Assembly: GCA_025352665.1 (NCBI GenBank)
Contig: JANXSM010000166.1
Location: 1 to 41,165 of the forward strand
Direction of reading: 5' to 3'
Length of the DNA: 41,165 nt
DNA from: Rhodospirillales bacterium
Lineage (GTDB): Bacteria; Pseudomonadota; Alphaproteobacteria; Acetobacterales; Acetobacteraceae
How positions within the stretch are numbered: position 1 is the first letter of the stretch; every line of letters starts with the position of its first letter. Shown here one piece after another: positions 16,380 to 26,990 of this stretch. The position numbers and the translations under genes are program-made. The notes under the pieces were generated by a model. That model was given only the letters and a program-made list of their open reading frames with translations. It did no database searches and was not told the DNA's origin.

Positions 16380-19300
16380 TGCGCAGCCTGATTGCCGTCC
16401 TCGTGATCATTCTGCTGCTGCCGGTGCTGCTGGTGCTTGGCCTCAACACCAGCCCGGGCTTTCGCGCCATCGAGGCCGGTGCAGCCACGGCCGGCGTCAG
16501 GATCCAGGGCCTCGGCGGCCGCTTTCCGGACCGGCTGCACGCCGACAGCGTGGTGGTGGCAGACGCGCAGGGGCCGTGGCTGACCGTCGACAACCTGGCG
16601 TTGGACTGGTCGCCGACCGCTTTGGTTCGCCAGCTGGTGAAGGCCGACAGCATCACCGCCAGCAGCCTCACCATCACGCGCTATCCGACCGGCAACGCCA
16701 CGGCCAGCGCCGCGCCTTCGACCGGCGGCGGTTTCAGCCTGCCCGACATCGCCATCGGCCATCTCAAGATCGACCAGATCAACCTGCCCGAGGCGAAGCT
16801 GTCGGCGGACGCAGCACTGCGGCTGACCGGAGACACGGTCGATGCGCGGGTCGATGTGGCAACGCCGGATGCGCAGGGCCACGGGCCCGCCCATCTCGTA
16901 GCCTCTCTCGCCGGGCCGCGCGACAAGGCGGCGCTGCAGGCCAATCTCGAGGCCGCAGGTTCGAAAGTGGCGGCGGTGGGGACGCTCGATCTTGCCGCCC
17001 TCACCGGCGATGTCACCCTGACCACCGCCGATATCGCGGCCGGGGGTGTTTCCGCAGGCCAGGTGAGCCTGCATCTCGACGGCGGCAGCAAGAGTGCACG
17101 GGTGCATGCCGAGCTTGGCTCCGTGCGGCTGCCAGATGCGCCGGCCGATGCCCGCCCGGTGCATCTGATCCTGGACGGCACCGTCGATCCCACGGCCCTC
17201 ACCGGTGACCTCACTTTGACCAGCGATGCGATCGCGGTGGCCGGCGCCGGGGCCCAGGCGGTGACGGTTCATCTGACCGGCGGGGCGGCCCACGCGCAGG
17301 CGCATGGCGTGATCACCGGCCTGCGCATTCCCGGCAGCAGGCCGGAGCTGCTCGGACCGCAGCCTATCACGCTCGATGCGACCTATGGGCCGGACCTGGC
17401 ACTCGACCTGCAGACCGGCATCGGCCGGCTCAGTGTGCGCGGGCCGGTCCCAGGCGCCACGATCGCGGCCGACTGGCGGCTGGAGCTTGAGGACCTGACA
17501 CAACTGGCGCCCACCGTGCCAGGCTCGGCAATCCTGGCCGGGCAGATCTCGGGCCCCCTCGACAACATCACCGCGACCACCAGCCTCGATGCGAAACTCG
17601 CCAGCGGTCCGGTGGCGGGCACCATCACGCTGCACGGACTGCCGGCTTCGCCTGTGGCAGCCGCTAAACTGACCGGCAGCTGGAACGGCATGGCCGCAAG
17701 CCTGGACGCTGACGCCAGCCGCGATCCGGCCGGTGTGTTTCACGCGACCCTCAACCCCTCCGCATTCGACAGCTTGCAGGCGCTGGGCAGCCTCGTCTTC
17801 GACCCGGCGCTGGGCTGGCCGACCGGCAAACTCACGCTCAACGCCGACCGTCTGCCACAGCCGGTCACAGGCGGCGGACGCGCCCATGCGACGATCGACT
17901 TCACCCGCCCCAACGACACGCCGACTGCCACGATCGCAGCTGATATCAACGGATTGGCCATGGCCGGCGTGTCGCTCGCCCGGGGCGTGCTGGCAGCCAC
18001 CGTCACCAATCCGTTGGGCGAGCCTGCCATTCGGGGGGATTTCACCGCAACCAACCTCACAGTGAGTGGGCGAAACTGGTCGGGCAGGCTCGATGCACAG
18101 GGCACCCAGGCGGCGTTGGCATTGCGGCTGGCTGCCACGGGAACCGCCGCCCTGAACGCGGCGGGAACGCTGGACGCTCATGCGATGCGGCTTTCATTGG
18201 CCAGCCTGCAGGTTGCGGCCGAGGGACAGACCCTGCGTCTTACGGCGCCGGTGCGGGTGGACTTTGCCAACGGCGTTACGGTCGACCGGCTGCGCCTTTC
18301 GCTCGGCGCCGCCTCGCTGGAGGTGGCCGGCAGGCTTTCGCCGGCACTCGACGCCACCGCCGCGGTGCGTGCGCTGCCGCTGTCGCTGGCGAAACTGTTC
18401 GCGCCCACGCTCGACATTGAAGGCAGCCTGTCCGCCGATGCCACCTTGCGAGGCGCCCCCGCCAGCCCGTCTGGCACCGTGCGGGTCAGCGGCACCGGCA
18501 TTCGCGTGCGCAGCGCTGCCTTCGTGCCGCCCACCACCCTCACCGCGACGGCGACGCTCAACGGCACCAACGCCAATGTCGACGCACAGCTCGCTGCCGG
18601 GCCGACGCGCCTCAGCGTCACCGGCACCGCACCGATGGCGGCCACCGGCGCCTTCGATCTGCGCGCCACCGGCAGCGCCAGCCTGGCTTTGCTCGACGCG
18701 TTTCTCGCAGGCTCCGGCCGCCAGGCGCGCGGCACGGTGAGCCTGGATGCGCGGTATGTCGGCAACCCCGCTGTGCCCTCCGGCACGCTCACTCTGCGCG
18801 GCGGCAGCTTCACCGATATCGGCCAGGGTGTGCGGCTGTCGGATATCGCAGCCTCGGTTCGCGCCGATGGCCAGCGCGTGGTGCTGGAAAGCCTTACGGC
18901 ACGCTCCGGCGGCGCCATCTCGGCGCAAGGCAGCCTCGACCTTGCCGGCGACCAGGCGGTGATCGGCAGCCTGACCGCACGCGACATCAGCCCGCTCACC
19001 AGCGACGCGTTAACGGCGCGCATGTCCGCCGACCTCACCGCCGGCGGCAGCCTGGTCAATGGGATTTCGGTGGGCGGCACCATCCGGCTGGCGCGCGCGG
19101 ACATCAACATTCCGCAGACCCTGCCCTCCAGCCTACCAACCTTGGTGTTCCGCAAGGCTGGGCCGCCGCCGCCGCCGCCCGCCCCGCCGCTTGCGATCGC
19201 GCTGGACATCACACTGACCGCGCCAGGACAGATATTTGTCCGCGGCCGTGGGATTGACGCCGAACTGGCAGGACAGCTGCATATCGGGGGCACCGCCGCC

Positions 19301-19948
19301 GCCCCACGGCCCGATGGAGGCTTCACGCTGCGTCGCGGCACGCTCAGCATCGCAGGCCAGTCGCTCGATTTCACCACCGGCCAGGTCAGCTTCGACGGCC
19401 ACGTGCCGATCGACCCCACGCTGAACTTCGTCGCCCGCTCCGTCGGCAGCAGCGTCACCGCGACGTTGACTGTCAGCGGCACCGCCAGCCATCCGCGCAT
19501 CGCCCTCAGCTCGCAGCCGGAACTGCCGCAGGACGAGGTGCTCGCCCAGCTGCTGTTCCACCGAAGTGCTGCGAGCCTGACACCGTTCCAGATCGCCCAG
19601 ATCGCCACCGGCCTCGCCCAGCTCGCCGACGTCGGCGGCTCCGGCGGCTTCGATCCGCTGGACCGGCTCAGAAAAGGCCTCGGCCTGGACGTGCTGTCGG
19701 TCGGCGGCGGACAGGGCACCGCCAGCCCCTCGGTGCAGGCCGGCCGCAACATCGCCCGCGGCGTGTATCTCGGTGCCAAACAATCCACCGGCGGCACCGG
19801 CACACAGGCCACAGTGCGCCTCGACCTCGCCCGCGGCCTGCGGCTCGAAGCCGATCTCGGCCAAGCCCCCCCAGCCCCCACCACATCAACGCCAGGCGCA
19901 CCACCCACCGGCAACCAAGTCGGCATCACGTATGAGTTCGAATATTAG
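16379..19948 (+). CDS. tamB: Translocation and assembly module protein TamB
   Basis: 1189 aa. One N-terminal membrane anchor (residues 3-23) is followed by a very long region of short beta repeats rich in Gly/Ala/Thr, typical of the hydrophobic TamB/AsmA-like groove. The C-terminal DUF490 domain includes a PELPQDEVLAQLLF stretch and ends in ITYEFEY. It spans the periplasm and partners TamA, with which it overlaps by one base. A PPPPPAPP run breaks the repeats near residue 931. A 115-nt structured repeat starts 5 nt after its stop. Confidence 0.93.
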   Translation: MRSLIAVLVIILLLPVLLVLGLNTSPGFRAIEAGAATAGVRIQGLGGRFPDRLHADSVVVADAQGPWLTVDNLALDWSPTALVRQLVKADSITASSLTITRYPTGNATASAAPSTGGGFSLPDIAIGHLKIDQINLPEAKLSADAALRLTGDTVDARVDVATPDAQGHGPAHLVASLAGPRDKAALQANLEAAGSKVAAVGTLDLAALTGDVTLTTADIAAGGVSAGQVSLHLDGGSKSARVHAELGSVRLPDAPADARPVHLILDGTVDPTALTGDLTLTSDAIAVAGAGAQAVTVHLTGGAAHAQAHGVITGLRIPGSRPELLGPQPITLDATYGPDLALDLQTGIGRLSVRGPVPGATIAADWRLELEDLTQLAPTVPGSAILAGQISGPLDNITATTSLDAKLASGPVAGTITLHGLPASPVAAAKLTGSWNGMAASLDADASRDPAGVFHATLNPSAFDSLQALGSLVFDPALGWPTGKLTLNADRLPQPVTGGGRAHATIDFTRPNDTPTATIAADINGLAMAGVSLARGVLAATVTNPLGEPAIRGDFTATNLTVSGRNWSGRLDAQGTQAALALRLAATGTAALNAAGTLDAHAMRLSLASLQVAAEGQTLRLTAPVRVDFANGVTVDRLRLSLGAASLEVAGRLSPALDATAAVRALPLSLAKLFAPTLDIEGSLSADATLRGAPASPSGTVRVSGTGIRVRSAAFVPPTTLTATATLNGTNANVDAQLAAGPTRLSVTGTAPMAATGAFDLRATGSASLALLDAFLAGSGRQARGTVSLDARYVGNPAVPSGTLTLRGGSFTDIGQGVRLSDIAASVRADGQRVVLESLTARSGGAISAQGSLDLAGDQAVIGSLTARDISPLTSDALTARMSADLTAGGSLVNGISVGGTIRLARADINIPQTLPSSLPTLVFRKAGPPPPPPAPPLAIALDITLTAPGQIFVRGRGIDAELAGQLHIGGTAAAPRPDGGFTLRRGTLSIAGQSLDFTTGQVSFDGHVPIDPTLNFVARSVGSSVTATLTVSGTASHPRIALSSQPELPQDEVLAQLLFHRSAASLTPFQIAQIATGLAQLADVGGSGGFDPLDRLRKGLGLDVLSVGGGQGTASPSVQAGRNIARGVYLGAKQSTGGTGTQATVRLDLARGLRLEADLGQAPPAPTTSTPGAPPTGNQVGITYEFEY

Positions 19949-19953
19949 GCAGC

Positions 19954-20068
19954 GTCCGGCTACGCCGGATGGCCTTCGGCCCGACCAGGGCGCTGTCCTG
20001 GACTCGCCAGAGGCGGGGCCTCTGGACTCAAATCGTTTGAGGTATGTCTCTGAGTGAGGAAGGGGTCA
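19954..20068 (+). repeat. 115-nt multi-hairpin dispersed repeat, copy A
   Basis: Starts 5 nt after the tamB stop, in the direction of tamB. It folds as five successive hairpins: TCCGGC-tac-GCCGGA, GGCC-ttc-GGCC, a 7-bp CCAGGGC stem, an 8-bp CCAGAGGC stem with a GGG loop, and CTCAAA-tcg-TTTGAG. A conserved single-stranded tail (CTCTGAGTGAGGAAGGGG) follows. It is about 86% identical to copy B. Confidence 0.85.
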
Positions 20069-20097
20069 CACCTGCGTGCCACAGAGACGCGCGGGTA

Positions 20098-20212
20098 TGA
20101 CCCCTTCCTCACTCAGAGACCCGCTTCAATGAACCGGGTTCAGGGGCCTTGCCCCTGATAGGTCCAGGGCAAGCCCCTGGTCGGGCCGAAGGCCATTACG
20201 GCGCAGCCGAAC
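20098..20212 (-). repeat. 115-nt multi-hairpin dispersed repeat, copy C (inverted)
   Basis: Same length and hairpin order as copy A, on the opposite strand, starting inside the gshB 3' end and pointing in the gshB direction. The last few codons and the TAA of gshB lie in its first hairpin. Stem sequences differ from A but pairing is kept. For example, the fourth hairpin changes a C-G pair to T-A and an A-T pair to G-C. Its 23-nt tail is an exact inverted copy of the copy A tail, 29 nt away. Confidence 0.82.
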
Positions 20213-21182
20213 GCCGCTTCGTCTCGATCACGTCCCAAATCATCGCGGCGAGATCGGTGCCGTCGAAGCGTTGGATTTCCTGCAGGCCGGTGGGGCTGGT
20301 GACGTTGATTTCGGTCAGGTAGTCGCCGATCACGTCGATTCCCACGAAGATCAGGCCCTGTTCCTTGAGGGTTGGGCCGATGGCCGCGCAGATTTCCTTG
20401 TCGCGTGCGGTCAGCGCCACTTTCTCGGGCCGGCCGCCGACATGCATGTTGCTGCGTGCCTCGCCTTCCGCGGGGACGCGGTTGACGGCGCCCACCGCCT
20501 CGCCGTCGATCAGGATGATGCGCTTGTCGCCCTGCCGGACCGCCGGCTCGTAGCGCTGGATCATCAGCGGCTCACGCGAGCGGGAGAAATGCATTTCCAG
20601 CAGCGAGGCCAGGTTGGGGTCGTCGTGGCGGATCAGGAACACGCCGGCGCCGCCGTTGCCGAACAGCGGCTTGACCACGATGTCCTTGTGCACGGCGCGG
20701 AAACCGCGGATTGCCTCCACGTCCCAGGTCACCAGGGTGGGCGGCATCAGGTCGGGGAAATGCGTCACCAGGAGCTTTTCCGGCGCATTGCGCACGGAGG
20801 TCGGGTTGTTCACCACCAGTGTTTTGGGGTGAATATGGTCCAGCATATGGGTGGCGGTGATGTAGCCCATGTCGAACGGCGGGTCCTGGCGCATCAGGAT
20901 CACGTCCATTGTTGCGAGGTCGAGCAGCACTTCGTCGCCGAATTTGTAATGGTCGCCGCGCACCCGCTGCACCGTCACCGGGCGTGCGCGGGCCTGCAAG
21001 CGTGCGTCGCGGGTGACATGGCCCTTCAGCACGCCTTCGCTGAGCGACATGTGGCGGACTTCGTAGTGCCAGAGCTGATGGCCCCGGCTCTGCGCCGAGA
21101 GCATCAGGGCGAAGGAACTGTCGCCGTCGATGTTGATCGGCTCGATCGGGTCCATCTGAACGGCGACTTTGAGGCTGGCCAT
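20196..21182 (-). CDS. gshB: Glutathione synthetase
   Basis: 328 aa ATP-grasp enzyme joining gamma-glutamylcysteine and glycine. The N-terminal domain has [19 protein letters not shown], typical of GshB. The central part has [20 protein letters not shown]. The ATP-grasp part has [14 protein letters not shown], and the end has the [25 protein letters not shown] signature. ATG 21182 is preceded by GGAG at 7 nt. The stop codon and last residues lie in copy C of the 115-nt repeat. It lies 90 nt downstream of the SirB1-like gene on the same strand. Confidence 0.95.
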   Translation of the reverse strand: MASLKVAVQMDPIEPINIDGDSSFALMLSAQSRGHQLWHYEVRHMSLSEGVLKGHVTRDARLQARARPVTVQRVRGDHYKFGDEVLLDLATMDVILMRQDPPFDMGYITATHMLDHIHPKTLVVNNPTSVRNAPEKLLVTHFPDLMPPTLVTWDVEAIRGFRAVHKDIVVKPLFGNGGAGVFLIRHDDPNLASLLEMHFSRSREPLMIQRYEPAVRQGDKRIILIDGEAVGAVNRVPAEGEARSNMHVGGRPEKVALTARDKEICAAIGPTLKEQGLIFVGIDVIGDYLTEINVTSPTGLQEIQRFDGTDLAAMIWDVIETKRRSAAP

Positions 21183-21272
21183 GGTTCATCTCCGCGTTGC
21201 GCGCGAAGGTGGCCTAGCAGGCTGTCGCAGAAAGGCAAAGCTGCGCGGGTTTCAAGGCGAAGCCGCGCTGGC

Positions 21273-24104
<2,832 letters not shown>

Positions 24105-24183
24105 ACAAACCTGGGGCGGGCGCCGGCATAAGTCAATCAGAACCGGGCTTGACCAACGACCCCGCTGCCGTGACGCTGCGTAG

Positions 24184-25185
24184 ATGATCGATCCTATCGC
24201 ACTGCACCGCAGCCTGCTCACCGTCGACACTCATATCGACATTCCCTGGCCGGAAGGCCCCAGCTTCCTGGACGACACCCGCCGCAAGGTCGACCTGCCC
24301 AAGATGCAGAAGGGCCACATGGCCGCAGGCTGTTTCGCAGCCTACGTGCCGCAGTCGCCGCGCACGCCAGAGGGAAATGGCGGCGCCTACGTGCGGGCGG
24401 TGGCGATGCTGGAGTTCATCAACACGATGGGCGGCAGCAAGGCGCGGGTTTGCAAATCGGTCGATGCGATCGAGAAGGCGCACCGCGATGGTGCCACGAT
24501 CATCATCCCGTGCGTCGAGAACGGCCACGCGTTGGGCGGCGAGCCGGAACGGCTGGCCAAATTCGCAGCCCTCGGCGCGCGCTACATGACGCTGACCCAT
24601 AACGGCCACAACGCGCTGGCCGACAGCTCCAACCCGAGGCTCGACCTGGGCGACGGGCCGAGCCTGCACGGCGGATTGTCGCCGCTGGGCCGCGAGGCGA
24701 TCCTGGAGATGAACCGGCTCGGCCTGGCGGTCGACATCGCCCATGTCTCGAAGGCCTCGATGATGCAGGCGGCGGAGGCGTCGCGCACGCCTGTGATGTC
24801 CACCCACTCGTGCATCAAGGCGCTGTGCGACAACCCGCGCAACCTCGATGACGAACAGCTCGATGCGCTGCGTGACGTGGGCGGCATGGTCAACATCACA
24901 GCCGTCAGCGGCTTTCTGCGCGCCGGCGCCAAGCCGGAGCAGGTGACGGTTTCGGACTATGTCGATCATCTCGACTACGCGGTGAAGCGGATCGGGCTCG
25001 ACCATGTCGGCATCTCGTCGGATTTCGACGGCGGCGGGGGCTTCAGCGGCTGGAAGGATGCCTCGGAATGCCCCGCCATGACGGAGGAGCTGGTTCGCCG
25101 CGGCTACGATGAAAAGGCGATCGCAGCGCTGTGGGGCGGCAACTTCCTGCGCATTCTCAGACAGGCGGAGGCCGCTGCGAGCTAG
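24184..25185 (+). CDS. M19-family membrane dipeptidase (renal dipeptidase-like)
   Basis: 333 aa di-zinc amidohydrolase that cleaves dipeptides, often with a D residue or dehydro residue at the C side. Zinc-site pieces appear in family order: THID (H17, D19), PCVENGHAL with the bridging Glu, DIAHVSKAS, MSTHSCIKAL and GISSDFDGGGG. No signal peptide is visible, so it is probably cytosolic. It is divergent from thiC and ends against a repeat hairpin. A pyrroloquinoline or siderophore role cannot be judged from the context. Confidence 0.9.
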   Translation: MIDPIALHRSLLTVDTHIDIPWPEGPSFLDDTRRKVDLPKMQKGHMAAGCFAAYVPQSPRTPEGNGGAYVRAVAMLEFINTMGGSKARVCKSVDAIEKAHRDGATIIIPCVENGHALGGEPERLAKFAALGARYMTLTHNGHNALADSSNPRLDLGDGPSLHGGLSPLGREAILEMNRLGLAVDIAHVSKASMMQAAEASRTPVMSTHSCIKALCDNPRNLDDEQLDALRDVGGMVNITAVSGFLRAGAKPEQVTVSDYVDHLDYAVKRIGLDHVGISSDFDGGGGFSGWKDASECPAMTEELVRRGYDEKAIAALWGGNFLRILRQAEAAAS

Positions 25186-25299
25186 AGCGTGATGACCGAA
25201 GGTGGGATCACCGAAAGGTCTGAATCACGCGATAAAACAAAGAGCTAGGGCAGGATGACGTCGCCTATCAGACGTCATCCCGCTCTAGCTCTCTGTTTT
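25186..25299. repeat. Intergenic repeat with hairpins, likely bidirectional terminator
   Basis: It begins at the dipeptidase stop. A first stem GCGTGAT / ATCACGC (25187-25193, 25224-25230) encloses smaller pairings. A second, strong stem has 29-nt arms (25234-25262 and 25271-25299), 26 of 29 pairs and an 8-nt loop, and ends in TTTT on one strand and AAAA on the other. It separates convergent genes. From memory it resembles a widespread alphaproteobacterial intergenic element containing GAGCGTGAT and AGAGCGGGATGACG. Confidence 0.75.
25234..25299. terminator. Hairpin between dipeptidase and cytochrome b561 genes
   Basis: A 29-nt-arm stem with an 8-nt loop and a terminal run of T on both strands, placed between two convergent stops (25185 and 25314). 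It would serve both genes as a rho-independent terminator. Confidence 0.6.
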
Positions 25300-25313
25300 A
25301 ACGAGCAATTTTA

Positions 25314-25880
25314 TCACTCGGTTGGTTCAACCTCAGGCGATATTGCTCTGGCCTCGACACGGCGGGGCATCATCCGCAGCAGCACGTTGTCCTTCATGAC
25401 GTAGTGGTGGAACAGGCCCGCGGCCGCATGCACGCCCGCCACGATCAGCACGATATTGGCGAGCGTGCCGTGGAGATCGCCGAGCTGGTTGCGCAGGTCC
25501 TTGTTGCCTGGCGCGATCGACGGCAGACGGCCGAGGTTGAACAGGTTGTCGGCGCGCACCGCCTCGTAGACGAGGCCCAGCACCAGAGTCGCCGCCACCA
25601 AGATGTACAGACCGTAATGGGTGGCCACCGCCGCCAGCCGCATCCAGAGCCGTTCGTCGGGCGGCAGGACGAGCTTGCCGGTGGCGCGCCACCACAGCCG
25701 GCCGATCAGCACCAATGTGAGCACGACGCCGAGTAGGATATGTGTCGAGCGGGCGTAGATGCGCAGGGCGGTTGGGAAATCGTCGATGAACTGTGCGATC
25801 AGCCAAAGAGCTGCAATCAGCACGGCGGTGAGCCAGTGGAACATGATGGTACGGCGATCGTAGCGTTGCGTTTCGGACAT
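25314..25880 (-). CDS. Cytochrome b561 family protein
   Basis: 188 aa, four membrane helices. The histidines H15, H47, H137 and H151 are placed to bind two b hemes, as in the bacterial CybB-type proteins; H88 and an HH pair at 158-159 are extra. It moves electrons across or within the inner membrane, for example between quinol and an oxidant such as superoxide or ferric iron. ATG 25880 follows GAAGGG. It starts 9 nt after the stop of mbfA, so the two are probably one transcript. Confidence 0.85.
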   Translation of the reverse strand: MSETQRYDRRTIMFHWLTAVLIAALWLIAQFIDDFPTALRIYARSTHILLGVVLTLVLIGRLWWRATGKLVLPPDERLWMRLAAVATHYGLYILVAATLVLGLVYEAVRADNLFNLGRLPSIAPGNKDLRNQLGDLHGTLANIVLIVAGVHAAAGLFHHYVMKDNVLLRMMPRRVEARAISPEVEPTE

Positions 25881-25889
25881 TGGAACCCT

Positions 25890-26846
25890 TCAACTGTTGC
25901 CGATGAGAATGCCGGTCGCGAAGACCAGCGCGCCGCCGAAGCCGACCTGCAGGGCGGCCGAGATTGGCGGAGTATCCATGTATTTCCAACGGATCCAACT
26001 GATCACACCGAGCTCGATGATCACAACGATGATCGCCGTCACCAGCGCCGTCTGGAAACTGGGGATGAGGAAGGGCAGCGTGTGGCCGATGCCGCCCAGC
26101 GTGGTCATCAACCCGCAGATGAGCCCGCGGATCCAGGGCGCGCCGCGGCCGGTGAGAGAGCCGTTGTCGGACAGCGCCTCGGCAAAGCCCATCGAGATGC
26201 CGGCGCCGAGCGAGGCCGCCATGCCGACCAGGAACGCGTCCCGGCTCTGGCCGGTCGCGAACACCGCGGCGAACACCGGCGCCAGGGTGGAGACCGAGCC
26301 ATCCATCAGCCCGGCCAGGCCCGGTTGGATGACGCGCAGGACGAATATACGCCGCTCGGCCTCCTCCTCGGACTTTTGCACATTGATCGGCACGTTTTCC
26401 TCGACCAACCGGTCGGCGGTGTGCTCGTGGCCGACCTCGGCCTCGGCGAGGTCGCCGAGCAGCTTTCGGGTGGCGGCATCGGTGGTGCGGCCGGCGGCCT
26501 GACGATAGAAGTTCGCAGCCTCCGTCTCCATCACCTGCGCCTGGCGGCGCACCGTGTCGACGCCCAGGGCGGTTGATTGCCACACCGGCTTGCGGCTGAC
26601 GAAGCCGCGCACGTCCTGGCGGCGGATCAGCGGGATATGGTCGCCGAACTTGTCGACAAAAAGGTCGATCAGCCGCCGGCGATGCTCGCTCTCCTCGGCC
26701 GCCATTTCGGTGAACACGCTGGCGGAGGCGGGGAAGTTGGTGCGCAGGCTTTCCGCGAAGTCGGCATAGATGCGGCCGTCCTCCTCCTCGGAACTGATGG
26801 CGAGCGCCAGGATCTCCTTTTCCGAGAGTTCGTCGAAGTTGCGCAT
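25890..26846 (-). CDS. mbfA: Membrane-bound ferritin-like iron exporter MbfA (rubrerythrin plus VIT1)
   Basis: 318 aa fusion. The N-terminal ferritin-like domain (about 1-150) has diiron-type motifs [13 protein letters not shown] (E51-H55), ETEAANFY and AEVGHEH. The C-terminal VIT1/CCC1-like membrane domain (about 165-318) has [20 protein letters not shown] and [14 protein letters not shown]. In Bradyrhizobium and Agrobacterium MbfA exports iron and is controlled by Irr. GGGAGG lies 7 nt before the ATG. It is followed at once by a cytochrome b561 gene. Confidence 0.9.
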   Translation of the reverse strand: MRNFDELSEKEILALAISSEEEDGRIYADFAESLRTNFPASASVFTEMAAEESEHRRRLIDLFVDKFGDHIPLIRRQDVRGFVSRKPVWQSTALGVDTVRRQAQVMETEAANFYRQAAGRTTDAATRKLLGDLAEAEVGHEHTADRLVEENVPINVQKSEEEAERRIFVLRVIQPGLAGLMDGSVSTLAPVFAAVFATGQSRDAFLVGMAASLGAGISMGFAEALSDNGSLTGRGAPWIRGLICGLMTTLGGIGHTLPFLIPSFQTALVTAIIVVIIELGVISWIRWKYMDTPPISAALQVGFGGALVFATGILIGNS

Positions 26847-26904
26847 ATCAGGGCCTCCCGTCAGTGGCTCTGATAGGCCGGCAGAGTCGAAACGATCAAG
26901 ACGT

Positions 26905-26927
26905 TATCGAAATAATGAGAATGCTTC
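26905..26927 (-). promoter_or_regulatory. Possible iron-responsive element upstream of mbfA
   Basis: About 60-80 nt before the mbfA ATG stands an AT-rich patch. Its plus strand reads AATAATGAGAATGCTT, near the classic Fur box half GATAATGATAAT; it also includes GAATGCTTC, a GAA-N3-TTC palindrome like the core of Irr sites. Either reading is partial. Known iron control of mbfA in relatives is the main reason to note it. Confidence 0.3.
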
Positions 26928-26990
26928 GCAACCGCACGTCCAAGGCAATGCCGATCGTTGTCTTGGGCGTGAGGTTGCGGCGGACCCTGC

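Noticed and set aside
19949-20195. tRNA or small RNA gene in the tamB-gshB gap, suggested by several stem-loops
   Set aside because: No tRNA T-arm or CCA end is visible, and the stems are explained by two facing copies of the dispersed repeat.
24105-24183. Separate riboswitch or RNA serving the dipeptidase gene
   Set aside because: The conserved aptamer elements read only on the minus strand toward thiC; the remaining 79 bp has no recognised structure.
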